A DNA stretch of 64,000 bases from Nostoc sp. CHAB 5824 (GTDB lineage: Bacteria > Cyanobacteriota > Cyanobacteriia > Cyanobacteriales > Nostocaceae). Under the pieces are notes generated by a model. It saw only the letters and a list, made by a program, of their open reading frames with translations, searched no databases and had not been told where the DNA came from. The stretch spans positions 434,001-498,000 of the forward strand of contig NZ_JAIVFT010000003.1 of NCBI RefSeq assembly GCF_020829665.1, read 5' to 3'. The position numbers were made by a program, and so were the translations under genes. Positions 51,367 to 59,920 of the stretch are shown one piece after another. Each line of letters begins with the position of its first letter. Within the stretch, counting starts at the first letter, position 1.

Positions 51367-51657
51367 TTATTGACTCTCATCAGATGTGCAATCTAAAAGT
51401 ATCTTGATTTCTGTATCACGCTTTTCTAAGTCCACACTACAGATAATGGCGGTTAATTTTTTAGCAGATAAACTTCCAATCCAAACATCAATATTAGCCC
51501 TATCTCCAGCTTGAGTATCTTGTAAATATCCATAGTCAAAAGGGTAAATAAAGGATGGATATCTGGGGTGTGAGGTTCCTCTTGGACGCTCAATTTTGAG
51601 ATTGCTAGTGGCTACTAGCCGATGTAGTTTGTGCCAGAATTCATTGCTGTCCGTCAT
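51367..51657 (-). CDS. Inorganic-pyrophosphatase-like small protein
   Basis: The 96-aa protein reads IERPRGTSHPRYPSFIYPFD YGY, then GDRANIDVWIGSLSAKKLTA and IICSVDLEKRDTEIKILLDC. It resembles a shortened family-I pyrophosphatase (Y-P-L-D-Y-G-Y and GD-x-x-x-IDVW); the full set of metal-binding aspartates cannot be matched in 96 residues. PPi removal would drive ATP sulfurylase, which would fit sulfur assimilation, but activity is doubtful. It begins 50 bp downstream of the dehydrogenase stop, same strand. Confidence 0.7.
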   Translation of the reverse strand: MTDSNEFWHKLHRLVATSNLKIERPRGTSHPRYPSFIYPFDYGYLQDTQAGDRANIDVWIGSLSAKKLTAIICSVDLEKRDTEIKILLDCTSDESQ

Positions 51658-51707
51658 TACAGTGCTGATGAAACATCAATAGCGATCGCTACATAGCTAA
51701 ACTAAAA

Positions 51708-52634
51708 TCAGCCATTTTTGTCTAATACACTCGATGCTGCTTCGTCGGAAAGAGTAGTAACGATGTCTCTCAGGGAGCGTTCGCCTTCGCACTCTTCTGG
51801 TGTTTCCTTACCCAAAGAGGTATCTTTCACCAAGCGGTAAACGTCGGCGGCTCCGTAAAAAATCCGCTCAGTCAGACCTAACTCTTGAAAGGTTTCAGCA
51901 ATCTCTTCCATTTCTCCTATCCAACGATGTGCTTTTGGTGTCATGGATGGAATGGAACGGGTGAGAATAGCAGCAAGTTCTGGTTGGCTACTAGATACTT
52001 CGTTCCATAGTTGCTCATCCAAACCTAAACGATGGGCAGCAATGAGTAATTCTGTACCAATCGCTGTTAGTCCTTTTGTTAGGGCGGCGTAAGACATTTT
52101 CAATCCAGAAGCCTGACCAATTTCATCGCCAATTACTCGTATATCTAACCCATAATTCCGCAATTGTTGAAATTCATCGGCCTGTTTTCCTGACGCATAA
52201 ATGCGAGTGCGACCGGGAACTCTAGGAGGGGGACCAATGATGGAAGCATCTACAAAAGTTGCTCCAGATGATTCAATTAGTTGGGCAATACGTTTTACTT
52301 TTTGAGGTGCGATGTCTTCGACAACCCCTTCGGGGAACGCATTACCATCAACATAAAGAATCTGTTTCCCCACATTACTTATCACCTCAGCTACTTGTTT
52401 TGCTACCTCTGCGGCGGCGGCGGGGACTAAAACTGATAACACCACATCAGATTCAATTACTAGTTGTGTGAGGGAACCCACATCTTGGATATTAGCTGCG
52501 GCAGCTAATTGCCGAGTTCGTTGACTGCGATCGTCTAGGGCGGCAATAGTTCTTAATCCATTTTGATTGAGAACCGCTGCTATAGCCTGCCCCATGTCAC
52601 CTGGACTTAAAATACCAACTGTTTGGATTTGCAT
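51708..52634 (-). CDS. 3-hydroxyisobutyrate-dehydrogenase-like NAD(P) enzyme (6PGDH-fold plus DUF1932)
   Basis: The 308-aa protein has the Rossmann start VGILSPGDMGQAIAAVLNQN, SDVVLSVLVPAAAAEVAKQV, and VDASIIGPPPRVPGRTRIYA, followed by the helical domain with LKMSYAALTKGLTAIGTELL (the catalytic Lys/Ser region) and a DUF1932-type C-terminus. Such enzymes oxidise beta-hydroxy acids; in sulfonate gene clusters they may act on sulfolactate- or hydroxypropanesulfonate-like compounds (inference). It is transcribed away from the amidase gene with site 8 between (74 bp upstream). Confidence 0.85.
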   Translation of the reverse strand: MQIQTVGILSPGDMGQAIAAVLNQNGLRTIAALDDRSQRTRQLAAAANIQDVGSLTQLVIESDVVLSVLVPAAAAEVAKQVAEVISNVGKQILYVDGNAFPEGVVEDIAPQKVKRIAQLIESSGATFVDASIIGPPPRVPGRTRIYASGKQADEFQQLRNYGLDIRVIGDEIGQASGLKMSYAALTKGLTAIGTELLIAAHRLGLDEQLWNEVSSSQPELAAILTRSIPSMTPKAHRWIGEMEEIAETFQELGLTERIFYGAADVYRLVKDTSLGKETPEECEGERSLRDIVTTLSDEAASSVLDKNG

Positions 52635-52708
52635 GGAAAGCTTGATTGTTACCTGTATTCAGCTTTTGACTAATACGCTGATTTTGGTGATTGAGTTAGA
52701 AGCTAAAC

Positions 52709-52734
52709 TACGGTAAACTGATAGGATCGCCGTA
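52709..52734. promoter_or_regulatory. 26-bp operator-like palindrome, site 8 (divergent)
   Basis: TACGGTAAAC, six bases, GATCGCCGTA. It lies 74 bp upstream of the dehydrogenase (minus) and 427 bp upstream of the amidase (plus). Confidence 0.68.
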
Positions 52735-53161
52735 ATTAATCTAAGTAAGAATTTAACATACATCATTCCTTAGAAGCAAGCTATTTAATGACTCCAAAAG
52801 CAGAATTATCTTGATTTGTCCTTACTTTCGTGGCTGGCTTTATTGCAGTGCTGGTGTTCCACTAAGGCTCGCTGGCGCTGCTTCATGCAATAAAAAAGCA
52901 AGGGAGCAGGGAGCAGGGGAGAAAAACCATGCCACTTGCGGGTGGGGTTTCAACCAAAGGAGAAAAGGAGCAGGGTGCTTTCGTCCACAAGGAACGAGGT
53001 TTGTACCTCCACAGCAAAGGGGGAAACTTTATCTTCCCCTCTGCCCCCTGCCTTTTATAAACTTTGCACCCCGTACGCCTTATCAAACCACACCCACATC
53101 GCCCTTTGGTATACCGCAATTTCTATCAGTCTCGCTTAGATAGTAGATAAAATCTAAAATT
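52735..53161. other. Spacer with repeat debris upstream of the amidase
   Basis: CTCGCTGGCGCTGCTTCATG, GGGAGCAGGGAGCAGGGGAG (short tandem), ACTTGCGGGTGGGGTTTC and CCACAAGGAACGAGGTTTG are low-complexity or repeat-derived. Overlapping frames on both strands have no family resemblance. No gene is supported. Confidence 0.5.
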
Positions 53162-54562
53162 ATGTCAGAAATTACTAATTTATCAGCTTCTCAACTGTTA
53201 TCGCTATATCGCGATCGCCAGTTGTCACCAGTTGCAGTTACCAAAGCTGCCCTAGAACGAATCAATACTTACAATAGCTCAGTTAACGCCTTTGCGATCG
53301 TAGATGAACAGACTGCTCTGGCTGAAGCCCAAGCCTCAGAAGTGCGTTGGCTCAATGGAAATCCCCGTGGCTTAGTGGATGGTATACCTTTCACCGTCAA
53401 GGATTTACTATTAACCAAGGGTTTACCAACGCGCCGAGGGAGTAAAGCGATTATCGTGAATCAACCTTGGGAAGAAGATGCACCTGCGGTAGCCTGTTTA
53501 CGCGAACAGGGAGCAGTTTTACTAGGAAAAACCACAACTTCTGAATTTGGTTGGAAGGGTGTCACCGATAGTCCGCTTACTGGTATCACCCGCAATCCTT
53601 GGAATACAGATTTGACTCCCGGAGGAAGTAGCGGTGGGGCTGCTGTCGCTGCTGCATTGGGAATGGGAATACTGCATCTCGGTACAGATGGCGGCGGATC
53701 TTCAAGAACACCGGCGGCGCTAACAGGTGTATTTGGTTTCAAACCAACTTTTGGGCGTGTCGCAGGTTATCCATCAGCCCATACTGGATCATTGTTTCAT
53801 GTTGGCGTTCTGGTTCGCACCGTCACTGATGCAGCAGTTACCTTAAATGCGATCGCTCATCCTGATGTGCGTGATTGGTATGCTTTACCAGATGATAAAC
53901 AAGACTATACTTCTGATTTAGACAAGGGTGTAGCCGGATTGAGAATTGCTTACAGTCCCAACTTTGGCTACGCTGAGGTTGATTCAGAAGTAGCTGCTTT
54001 AGTTAAAGCCGCAGTTGATGTTTTTGCTAATCTCGGTGCAATTGTTGAAGAAGTCGATCCAGGTTTTGCGAATCCTCGTCCCATTTTTCAAACCTTGTGG
54101 CAAGCTGGTGCAGCTAAGTTATTGCGTGGCTTTAGTCCAGAACAACAAGCTGTAATTGAAGAAGGTTTGCAAGCTATAGCCAAAGAAGGCGATCGCCTCA
54201 CCTTAACAGAATATTTTAATGCTCAAGATGCCCGTGAAGCATTGGGATGGCAAATGCAAAGATTTCATCAAAACTATGATTTATTACTTACTCCCACCTT
54301 ACCGATAGCTGCTTTTCCCGTTGGACAAAATCGGCCTCAATCATCTATTGAGCATCAGCATCGAGATTGGACACCTTTTACATATCCTTTCAACCTTACA
54401 CAACAACCTGCTGCATCTTTACCTTGTGGCTTCACCAAAAACGGTTTGCCTGTTGGTATACAAATTGCCGCTGCAAAATATAAAGATTTACTGGTCTTGC
54501 AAGCAGCTAAAGCTTATGAAAGTGTTTCTCCTTTCATCATGCCGTTAACACCAATAAATTGA
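53162..54562 (+). CDS. Amidase-signature hydrolase
   Basis: The 466-aa protein has the amidase signature with a complete Ser-cisSer-Lys triad: K80 in GIPFTVKD, S156 in PGGSSGGAAV and S180 in GTDGGGSSRTPAAL. It hydrolyses an amide C-N bond; the family does not fix the substrate. GKTTTSEFGWKGVTDSPLTG and FGFKPTFGRV are also typical. The divergent dehydrogenase gene and operator site 8 suggest a role in organosulfur or amide (for example N-acyl or carboxamide) use under sulfur limitation. Confidence 0.9.
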   Translation: MSEITNLSASQLLSLYRDRQLSPVAVTKAALERINTYNSSVNAFAIVDEQTALAEAQASEVRWLNGNPRGLVDGIPFTVKDLLLTKGLPTRRGSKAIIVNQPWEEDAPAVACLREQGAVLLGKTTTSEFGWKGVTDSPLTGITRNPWNTDLTPGGSSGGAAVAAALGMGILHLGTDGGGSSRTPAALTGVFGFKPTFGRVAGYPSAHTGSLFHVGVLVRTVTDAAVTLNAIAHPDVRDWYALPDDKQDYTSDLDKGVAGLRIAYSPNFGYAEVDSEVAALVKAAVDVFANLGAIVEEVDPGFANPRPIFQTLWQAGAAKLLRGFSPEQQAVIEEGLQAIAKEGDRLTLTEYFNAQDAREALGWQMQRFHQNYDLLLTPTLPIAAFPVGQNRPQSSIEHQHRDWTPFTYPFNLTQQPAASLPCGFTKNGLPVGIQIAAAKYKDLLVLQAAKAYESVSPFIMPLTPIN

Positions 54563-54631
54563 GGCGAACATGAGGAAAAATCTATAAAATTTTGCAGTCT
54601 TCCAACTACTTTTGACTACTTCTGGTGTAAA

Positions 54632-55078
54632 TTACCAACCATACTCGCTATAAAAGATTCCTTTTTTTATATTTTCAATTGCTTGCTTTACGTATTGAAC
54701 TATGTTCTTGGGAAGAGCTTCAACTTCAAACCAACCCAAGTCGTCACATTTTTGAGGCTCCATATTTTCAGGTTCATATTTCCATTTATTTGCCAAAATA
54801 AAAGCATCAATCCATTCCTCCCCAGAATCTTTGCGATGAATAATATGAACTACTTCCAAATCTTGTATATTTAAATCTATTCCCACTTCTTCTTTTGCTT
54901 CTCTGACTACAGCCTGGATAAAAGTTTCATTTCCATCTACTAAACCGGCAACAACACTATAGTTTCCATCTTCATATCCTGTGTTAAAACGTCTAATAAG
55001 TAATATTTTATGATCCTTATACAAAATTAAGTGAGAGGCCGGTATCAGCTTAAATGGATTAGTTTTCATCAGATTCAT
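54632..55078 (-). CDS. Nudix hydrolase
   Basis: The 148-aa protein has the Nudix box G-L-V-D-G-N-E-x7-REAKEEVGIDL (about residues 44-66) and the usual N-terminal strand HLILYKDHKILLIRRFN. The LGWFEVEALPKNIVQYVKQA C-terminus is also common in Nudix proteins acting on nucleotide derivatives. It is a single gene without link to sulfur. Confidence 0.9.
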   Translation of the reverse strand: MNLMKTNPFKLIPASHLILYKDHKILLIRRFNTGYEDGNYSVVAGLVDGNETFIQAVVREAKEEVGIDLNIQDLEVVHIIHRKDSGEEWIDAFILANKWKYEPENMEPQKCDDLGWFEVEALPKNIVQYVKQAIENIKKGIFYSEYGW

Positions 55079-55085
55079 TATGAAT

Positions 55086-55556
55086 TTAAAATTGATAGCC
55101 GAGCGCGAGTTGAATAATGAGGAAGAGTGTGAAAGCTTGTCGAAAGTTAATTAATAGCTTATTAAGGGCTTCTGTATCAATTAAAAAAGCATCGTGACCG
55201 TAAATTGATTTCAGCTAACCTAGTTGAGCATTAGGAATTAAATCCGCTAATTCTTGTTGTTCTATAGCGGATAAAGAATGTCAGAATCAATAGCAACAAC
55301 TAAAGCGGGTTGTTTAATGCTTTGCAGAACAGATTTATAGTCTTGACCTTGAGCAATATCATGACTATCCATCGCTTGGGTGAGAGTGATGTAAGTATTG
55401 GCATCAAATCTCTGTACTAGCTTTCGACCATGATGTTGTAAGTAGCTAGCGATCGCAAATTGGTCAGCAGAAGCATCATAGTGTCGTCCAAAACGTTCTG
55501 TAAAGAAAGGTCTGCCAAGAACGGTAAGCACTCATCGCCATCATCCGCGCTACAGC
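55086..55556 (-). pseudogene. metX: metX (homoserine O-acetyltransferase), broken C-terminal part
   Basis: On the minus strand fragments read ARMMAMSAYRS, then in a shifted frame RPFFTERFGRHYD, YLQHHGRKLVQRFDANTYIT and DSHDIAQGQDYKSVLQSIKQ PALVVAIDSDILYPL, then a stop, and in another frame EQQELADLIPNAQLG and SIYGHDAFLIDTEALNKLL. These are the well-known MetX blocks, including the catalytic D and H regions (DSDILYP and GHDAFL). Two frameshifts, stops and loss of the first 200 residues make it dead. MetX starts methionine synthesis by the sulfhydrylation route. Confidence 0.8.
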
Positions 55557-55787
55557 TACTTCATATTGACGTGCCTTTTGCAGCATATTTTCAGAAGCAT
55601 CTATTCCCAGAGTTTCTTGTGCTGCTAGTGTATCGTACAGATATTTAGTTAACTTTTCCGTTCCAGATCCTAAATCCAGAACTCGTAAGTTTTCTTGCCG
55701 ATGCACCATGTCTACCAAATCGTAAAATGGGCGACTTCTTTGGGATTAAAACCCTTTATATAATTCTGGATTCCATTTATCTGGCAT
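55557..55787 (-). pseudogene. SAM-dependent methyltransferase, N-terminal fragment joined to metX debris
   Basis: From the ATG at 55787 the frame is MPDKWNPELYKGF, TAA, SQRSRPFYDLVDMVHRQENL, RVLDLGSGTEKLTKYLYDTL, then GIDASENMLQKARQYEV, and passes directly into metX codons. The pattern is that of trans-aconitate-methyltransferase-like enzymes. A nonsense codon and the loss of about 170 residues make it inactive. A deletion between two neighbouring genes explains the chimeric join. Confidence 0.7.
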
Positions 55788-55887
55788 TTTGTAACTCTAC
55801 CTCCTCAATACACAACTTACTAAAGCTGCCACAGTTATATTTATTTCTTTTTTGGATAGTTAGATTAGTAAATATAATTAACAGCTA

Positions 55888-56448
55888 TTAATTAAACTGT
55901 AATTTGCCAAGCTTTTTTAAAGCGAAAAATAATGAGCTAATATGTAATGTTTGCAATAAAGTACCGCTTTCAATTAATTCTATAACTTTTTGTAAAGGCA
56001 ACAGCAACACATCAATTTGTTCTGTATCGTCCAAATTTAAATCAGCTATCTTTTCTACATCTGTTGCTAAAAAACAATGAGTAAGATTATTATGGGTTGC
56101 TGGATTTGGTGATAATATGGTAGTTTCAATAAAATTATCGCTAGTGTAACCTGTTTCTTCTAATAGCTCACGTTTCGCTGCTGCGACTGGTGATAAATCT
56201 TCTGCTTCTACAGCACCGCTAGGTAATTCTAAAACTATTTTTTGTAGACCGTGGCGATATTGTTTGACTAAGACAACTTCCTGATTTTTTGTGAAAGCTA
56301 CAACATTTACCCATGTAGGATATTCTAGAACATAATAAGGCTCGACTATTTTGCCATCAGGCATTTGACAAGTATCGGCTCTTACTGAAATCCATCTATC
56401 TTTGACAACATATTTAGAGTTTAATAAATTCCAATTAAATGAATCCAC
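55888..56448 (-). CDS. Nudix hydrolase, ADP-ribose-pyrophosphatase-like
   Basis: The 186-aa protein has an N-terminal dimerisation strand region (WNLLNSKYVVKDRWISVRAD), VVLVKQYRHGLQKIVLELPS and the Nudix box GAVEAEDLSPVAAAKRELLE ETGY, followed by SPNPATHNNLTHCFLATD. LPSGAVE...REL-x-EETGY is the ADP-ribose pyrophosphatase branch. It follows the HAD gene by 20 bp on the same strand. Confidence 0.9.
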   Translation of the reverse strand: MDSFNWNLLNSKYVVKDRWISVRADTCQMPDGKIVEPYYVLEYPTWVNVVAFTKNQEVVLVKQYRHGLQKIVLELPSGAVEAEDLSPVAAAKRELLEETGYTSDNFIETTILSPNPATHNNLTHCFLATDVEKIADLNLDDTEQIDVLLLPLQKVIELIESGTLLQTLHISSLFFALKKLGKLQFN

Positions 56449-56468
56449 TTTCCTGAATCCTATTTTTG

Positions 56469-57155
56469 TTAGTGAGAATGCGATCGCACATTTAATGGAT
56501 AGATAAAGTTAGCAAGCAATTTTGGAATCTCATCTGGAGTATGGGCAATCAAATCAGCACCGTGAGTCTTTAACTCTTCTTCTGTTCCGTAGCCGTAGGT
56601 GACACCAATTGCAGTCACATAATTGTGCTTGGCTCCGATCATATCGTGAGAGCGATCGCCTACCATCACCAGATGAGAAGGTGAAAGCTGTTCTGTGACT
56701 AAGATGTGATAAATCAAGTCAGCTTTTACACTCCGCGTGCCGTCAAGTTCACTCCCATAAACCCCATTGAAAAGCGACGACAAGCCAAAATGTTCAATGA
56801 TCTGTGTAGCATAAATATATGGTTTAGAAGTGGCAACAAAAGTTTTATAACCAGCAAAACGAATAGCGTCTAAGGTTTCTGAAATCTTGGGATAAAGGGA
56901 GTTTTCAAATAATCCTATCGTAGCAAAGCGACTCCTATAAAGTGAAATGGCTTGTTCTAAAACTGTGTCATCTGAAGTCTTCAGTAGCAGCGAAAAACTG
57001 TCTTGGATTGGAGGGCCAATACACCAATACAATTCATCAGCATCGGGTGGTCTATAACCGAGTTCAGATAAAGCAAACTGAATGCAGCGAGTAATACCAA
57101 GCTTGGGATCTGTCAAAGTCCCATCTAAATCAAACAGAATAGCGTAAGTAGACAT
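56469..57155 (-). CDS. Phosphoglycolate-phosphatase-like HAD hydrolase
   Basis: The 228-aa protein (ATG at 57155) begins MSTYAILFDLDGTLTDPKLG, with FVATSKPYIYATQIIEHFGL, GSELDGTRSVKADLIYHIL and VMVGDRSHDMIGAKHNYVTA. This is a HAD-IA phosphatase with a Gph-like cap. The frame can be extended to 57188, but those codons (LLITNYELLN) come from the common AATTCGTAATTCG repeat and are not family-like. It precedes the Nudix gene in a two-gene unit. Confidence 0.87.
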   Translation of the reverse strand: MSTYAILFDLDGTLTDPKLGITRCIQFALSELGYRPPDADELYWCIGPPIQDSFSLLLKTSDDTVLEQAISLYRSRFATIGLFENSLYPKISETLDAIRFAGYKTFVATSKPYIYATQIIEHFGLSSLFNGVYGSELDGTRSVKADLIYHILVTEQLSPSHLVMVGDRSHDMIGAKHNYVTAIGVTYGYGTEEELKTHGADLIAHTPDEIPKLLANFIYPLNVRSHSH

Positions 57156-57204
57156 ATTTAATAATTCGTAATTCGTAATTAATAACACTTTTAATTACTC
57201 TCTA

Positions 57205-57310
57205 TGCCTCTGCGCGGCGGACACTTTCCTCTCCTGACGGAGACGCTGCGCGTAGCTTGCTTCCCCGTAGGGGTACAAATTGGGAAACCCGCCTACGGAA
57301 GTGTCCTCCT
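57205..57310. repeat. REP cluster
   Basis: GCCTCTGCGCGGCGGACACT, CTGACGGAGACGCTGCGCG, TAGCTTGCTTCCCCGTAGGG and CCGCCTACGGAAGTGTCC. The two flanks GGACACTT and AAGTGTCC are inverted repeats. Confidence 0.65.
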
Positions 57311-57377
57311 CTGCATGAAACCAAAAATTAAATACTTTACAAATTAATCACTCATTAACTCCTATTTTTGAGCAATT

Positions 57378-58325
57378 TTATGGGCTACGTCTACGTACAA
57401 AGCTTTCTCCACTCAACAGTGCAATTCCTAATGTGACAATACCAATCCCCAAGCTTTGAATTAGGTTTAAAGTTTCGCTAATTGTTGCCCATGCGACTAA
57501 TGCTGTTAATGCTGGACTGCTTGCGCCGATGATAGAAGCCTTAGTTGCGCCAATCATGCGAATTCCCACATTATTGAAAGTGTGTCCCATGAAACTAACT
57601 AAACCAGAAAAAATACTGCCAATCCACAGGGGTGTCCAATCAAGTTGGGTGCTGGGAAGTGGCCAGAACAGTAAGCTTACACCAGAGAGCAGTAAAGTGC
57701 AGGTAAAACTAATCCAGGTGAAGGGAACTGGATGGAATTTTTCTAAACATTTTTGGGCTAGGACTTTATAAAAGGCATAAACAACTCCAGAACCAACGCT
57801 GGCGAAAATGCCAGTAGTAATCGTGTCACTGCTGTAAGCAGCAGAAGATTGAGGAATTGTGAATACGCCGCCTCCTAGAATAATCACCATTACTAGCCAA
57901 CGGAAGATTGTAGGACGTTCGCCAAAAAACCTCCAAGCAAGCAGCGCCGTAAACACGGGATAAGTAAAAAATAGGGTCATGGCAATTCCAGTAGGAATTA
58001 ACCCAATAGCAACGTAGAGTAACGCAATATACAGAAACATCAATACTCCACAGCCCAATGCTTGGAGCAAAACATCAGTGCGTTCGCGCCTGAACAAGTC
58101 TCGAAATTCTTTTCCAGCAGATGGATACAACTTGAATGCTAGAGATCCCATAAGTGGAACCACCAGTAACATTCGCATGAACATCAGCAATAATGAGTTC
58201 TGCAAATCCGGTTTAACGTATCCACCGAGTACAAATAAACCCAGTACGAGATGTTCTGAAAACAAAACTCGCACAGTAACATTGTGAAACGATAAAACAA
58301 AAGCGGATAGAAGAACCGTGAACAT
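57378..58325 (-). CDS. EamA/DMT-family transporter
   Basis: The 315-aa protein has about ten hydrophobic segments in two EamA halves, for example VLLSAFVLSFHNVTVRVLF, GVLMFLYIALLYVAIGLIPT, IFRWLVMVIILGGGVFTI and LNLIQSLGIGIVTLGIALLS, with the internal repeat typical of drug/metabolite exporters. The last residues GESFVRRRSP derive partly from a repeat. A role as exporter of a metabolite is likely; the substrate cannot be told from sequence. Confidence 0.9.
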   Translation of the reverse strand: MFTVLLSAFVLSFHNVTVRVLFSEHLVLGLFVLGGYVKPDLQNSLLLMFMRMLLVVPLMGSLAFKLYPSAGKEFRDLFRRERTDVLLQALGCGVLMFLYIALLYVAIGLIPTGIAMTLFFTYPVFTALLAWRFFGERPTIFRWLVMVIILGGGVFTIPQSSAAYSSDTITTGIFASVGSGVVYAFYKVLAQKCLEKFHPVPFTWISFTCTLLLSGVSLLFWPLPSTQLDWTPLWIGSIFSGLVSFMGHTFNNVGIRMIGATKASIIGASSPALTALVAWATISETLNLIQSLGIGIVTLGIALLSGESFVRRRSP

Positions 58326-58401
58326 AATTGTTAATTCGTAATTATTATCCCAAGAGTAAACAACTCGTAATTGGAATGTTAACTACAATTACTAATTATC
58401 T

Positions 58402-58995
58402 TTAGGAGTCTGGTTTCGTCGCTTGCAGGGAAGGTTGCCCAGAAAATTCATCATACCATTGTACAAGTTTGGGGTAGCTTAGTCGCCATTGCAGTTCAGG
58501 TAGACGGCTCTCTAGCCCCAGTCCTGATGCGAGAGTGATATGAGCAAGCTTAGGAGTTTGGTCGAATTTATCAGAAATCTTCTCAAAGTAGTCCAAGATT
58601 CTTAAAGCACGCAATCGCTCTAACTCGATTATTCCTGATGATTGCTCACTTGAAGAACGCCGTAACTCCCGTACCCAGACAGCAATACCATCTATGAACC
58701 CACTAGCTATACCTTCAAGTTGCTGTAAAAAGCCATCAGAAATATCAGCAACTAATTTGATTTCAGGATTTAATTGATTTAAATAAACGCATATTATGCG
58801 TGTTTCACTCAAGATAAATCCGTCATCAATTGCTAGAGTTGGGACTTTACCTGTGGGGTTGTAATTCAGTAGCTCGCTGTTTGGATCTCGTACAGTGACT
58901 TTTTGCATTTCGATCTGCTCACTGAGATTCAGTTCTAGTGAAGCTATTCTTGCTATGCGTGCATAGGGAGAGTTAGGTGTGTAGAAGAGTTTCAT
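58402..58995 (-). CDS. Glutathione S-transferase-like protein
   Basis: The 197-aa protein starts MKLFYTPNSPYARIARIASL, with YNPTGKVPTLAIDDGFILSE TRIICVYL, the beta-type thioredoxin fold with a Ser-Pro-Tyr catalytic region (S9). The C-terminal helices end TLASGLGLESRLPELQWRLS. Length is normal. It is 49 bp downstream of the GNAT gene on the same strand and away from the sulfur operons, so its role need not be in sulfur use. Confidence 0.85.
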   Translation of the reverse strand: MKLFYTPNSPYARIARIASLELNLSEQIEMQKVTVRDPNSELLNYNPTGKVPTLAIDDGFILSETRIICVYLNQLNPEIKLVADISDGFLQQLEGIASGFIDGIAVWVRELRRSSSEQSSGIIELERLRALRILDYFEKISDKFDQTPKLAHITLASGLGLESRLPELQWRLSYPKLVQWYDEFSGQPSLQATKPDS

Positions 58996-59044
58996 GAAAT
59001 GCGATGTATCTCCTGGGAAGTTTGTACTTATAGTTTTTGCAGAC

Positions 59045-59554
59045 TTAACTCACAAACAATGCCATTGCTAGGTCATCTATGTAAAAACTGTCTGGCAGTT
59101 TTAATCGTTTCTTGAATCTACCTTCTTCAAAGAATCCGATTTTTTTATACAGGGCAATTGCAGGTTTATTAGTAGCTCGCACTAGTAGTTCGACTTTTTC
59201 TACACCAGGAGTCTCTTTAGCCCAAGTTAGTAGATGATTCATAATCGTTTGTCCGATTCCCTGCCGTTGGAATCCTGGATAGACGAAGATATTCAGCCGT
59301 ACTATATGGGCTAGCGCAGACAAACTCATGGGATCGAGCATTGCATGACCAACTATTTTGTCGTCTAATAAGGCAATGATGTAAAGTCCACGAGGATGAT
59401 GGCTAAGTTCAGCAATTTTGACTGCGAAGGCATCTGATGTGATTTCATTTGGACGGGAAACCATATAGCCTGGTGTCTCGGCTATCTTAGCTTCAGCTGC
59501 CGCTAAAACTGGTGCATCTGCTACTTCTGCCCTTCTGATTTTCACCTTTGACAT
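59045..59554 (-). CDS. GNAT-family N-acetyltransferase
   Basis: The 169-aa protein (ATG at 59554, MSKVKIRRAEVADAPVLAAA) has the acetyl-CoA loop LNIFVYPGFQRQGIGQTIMN and the end NKPAIALYKKIGFFEEGRFK. The frame extends to 59644 only through repeat DNA (the MLGFTAYPYGDL codons), which I exclude. Substrate unknown. Confidence 0.87.
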   Translation of the reverse strand: MSKVKIRRAEVADAPVLAAAEAKIAETPGYMVSRPNEITSDAFAVKIAELSHHPRGLYIIALLDDKIVGHAMLDPMSLSALAHIVRLNIFVYPGFQRQGIGQTIMNHLLTWAKETPGVEKVELLVRATNKPAIALYKKIGFFEEGRFKKRLKLPDSFYIDDLAMALFVS

Positions 59555-59584
59555 TGATAAAAATTGCTTTTTAAACACCAGGGG

Positions 59585-59790
59585 TAGATGCGTAGGTTGG
59601 GTTGTAGCAAGATCCCCGTAGGGGTACGCAGTGAAACCCAACATTTACAAGACTTTGAGGTGTTGGGTTTCGTCCCTCAAACGCCAGGCGCTTCTCCCTT
59701 GGCGCTAGCCTCTCCCTTGGGGAGAAGGGGAGACGCTGCGCGAACAAGTCGGCAGAGCCGCCCAACGCACTGGCTCCTCAACCTACATCT
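59585..59790. repeat. MITE-like unit of the GTAGGTTGGG family with REPs
   Basis: Starts GCGTAGGTTGGGTTGTAGC, includes CCGTAGGGGTACGCAG, AAACCCAACATTTACAAG, TTGGGTTTCGTCCCTC and ends GAGACGCTGCGCG and CCTCAACCTACATCTGC. It is related to the repeats beside the RAYT gene at 45.9 kb. The spacer to 59920 holds no gene. Confidence 0.65.
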
Positions 59791-59920
59791 GCATCACATT
59801 TTTAGTGAAATGGTATAACTCAGGAGATACAACTTGGGTAAATTGGCTAACTGGACGGGGTGAACCAAGGTTTTCTTATAAAACCCGTCCTTCATATTGC
59901 TTTGCAGCCCCCAATCCCTT

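Noticed and set aside
52811-53143. 110-codon ORF upstream of the amidase
   Set aside because: Low-complexity repeat-derived sequence, open on both strands, without homology or ribosome-binding site.
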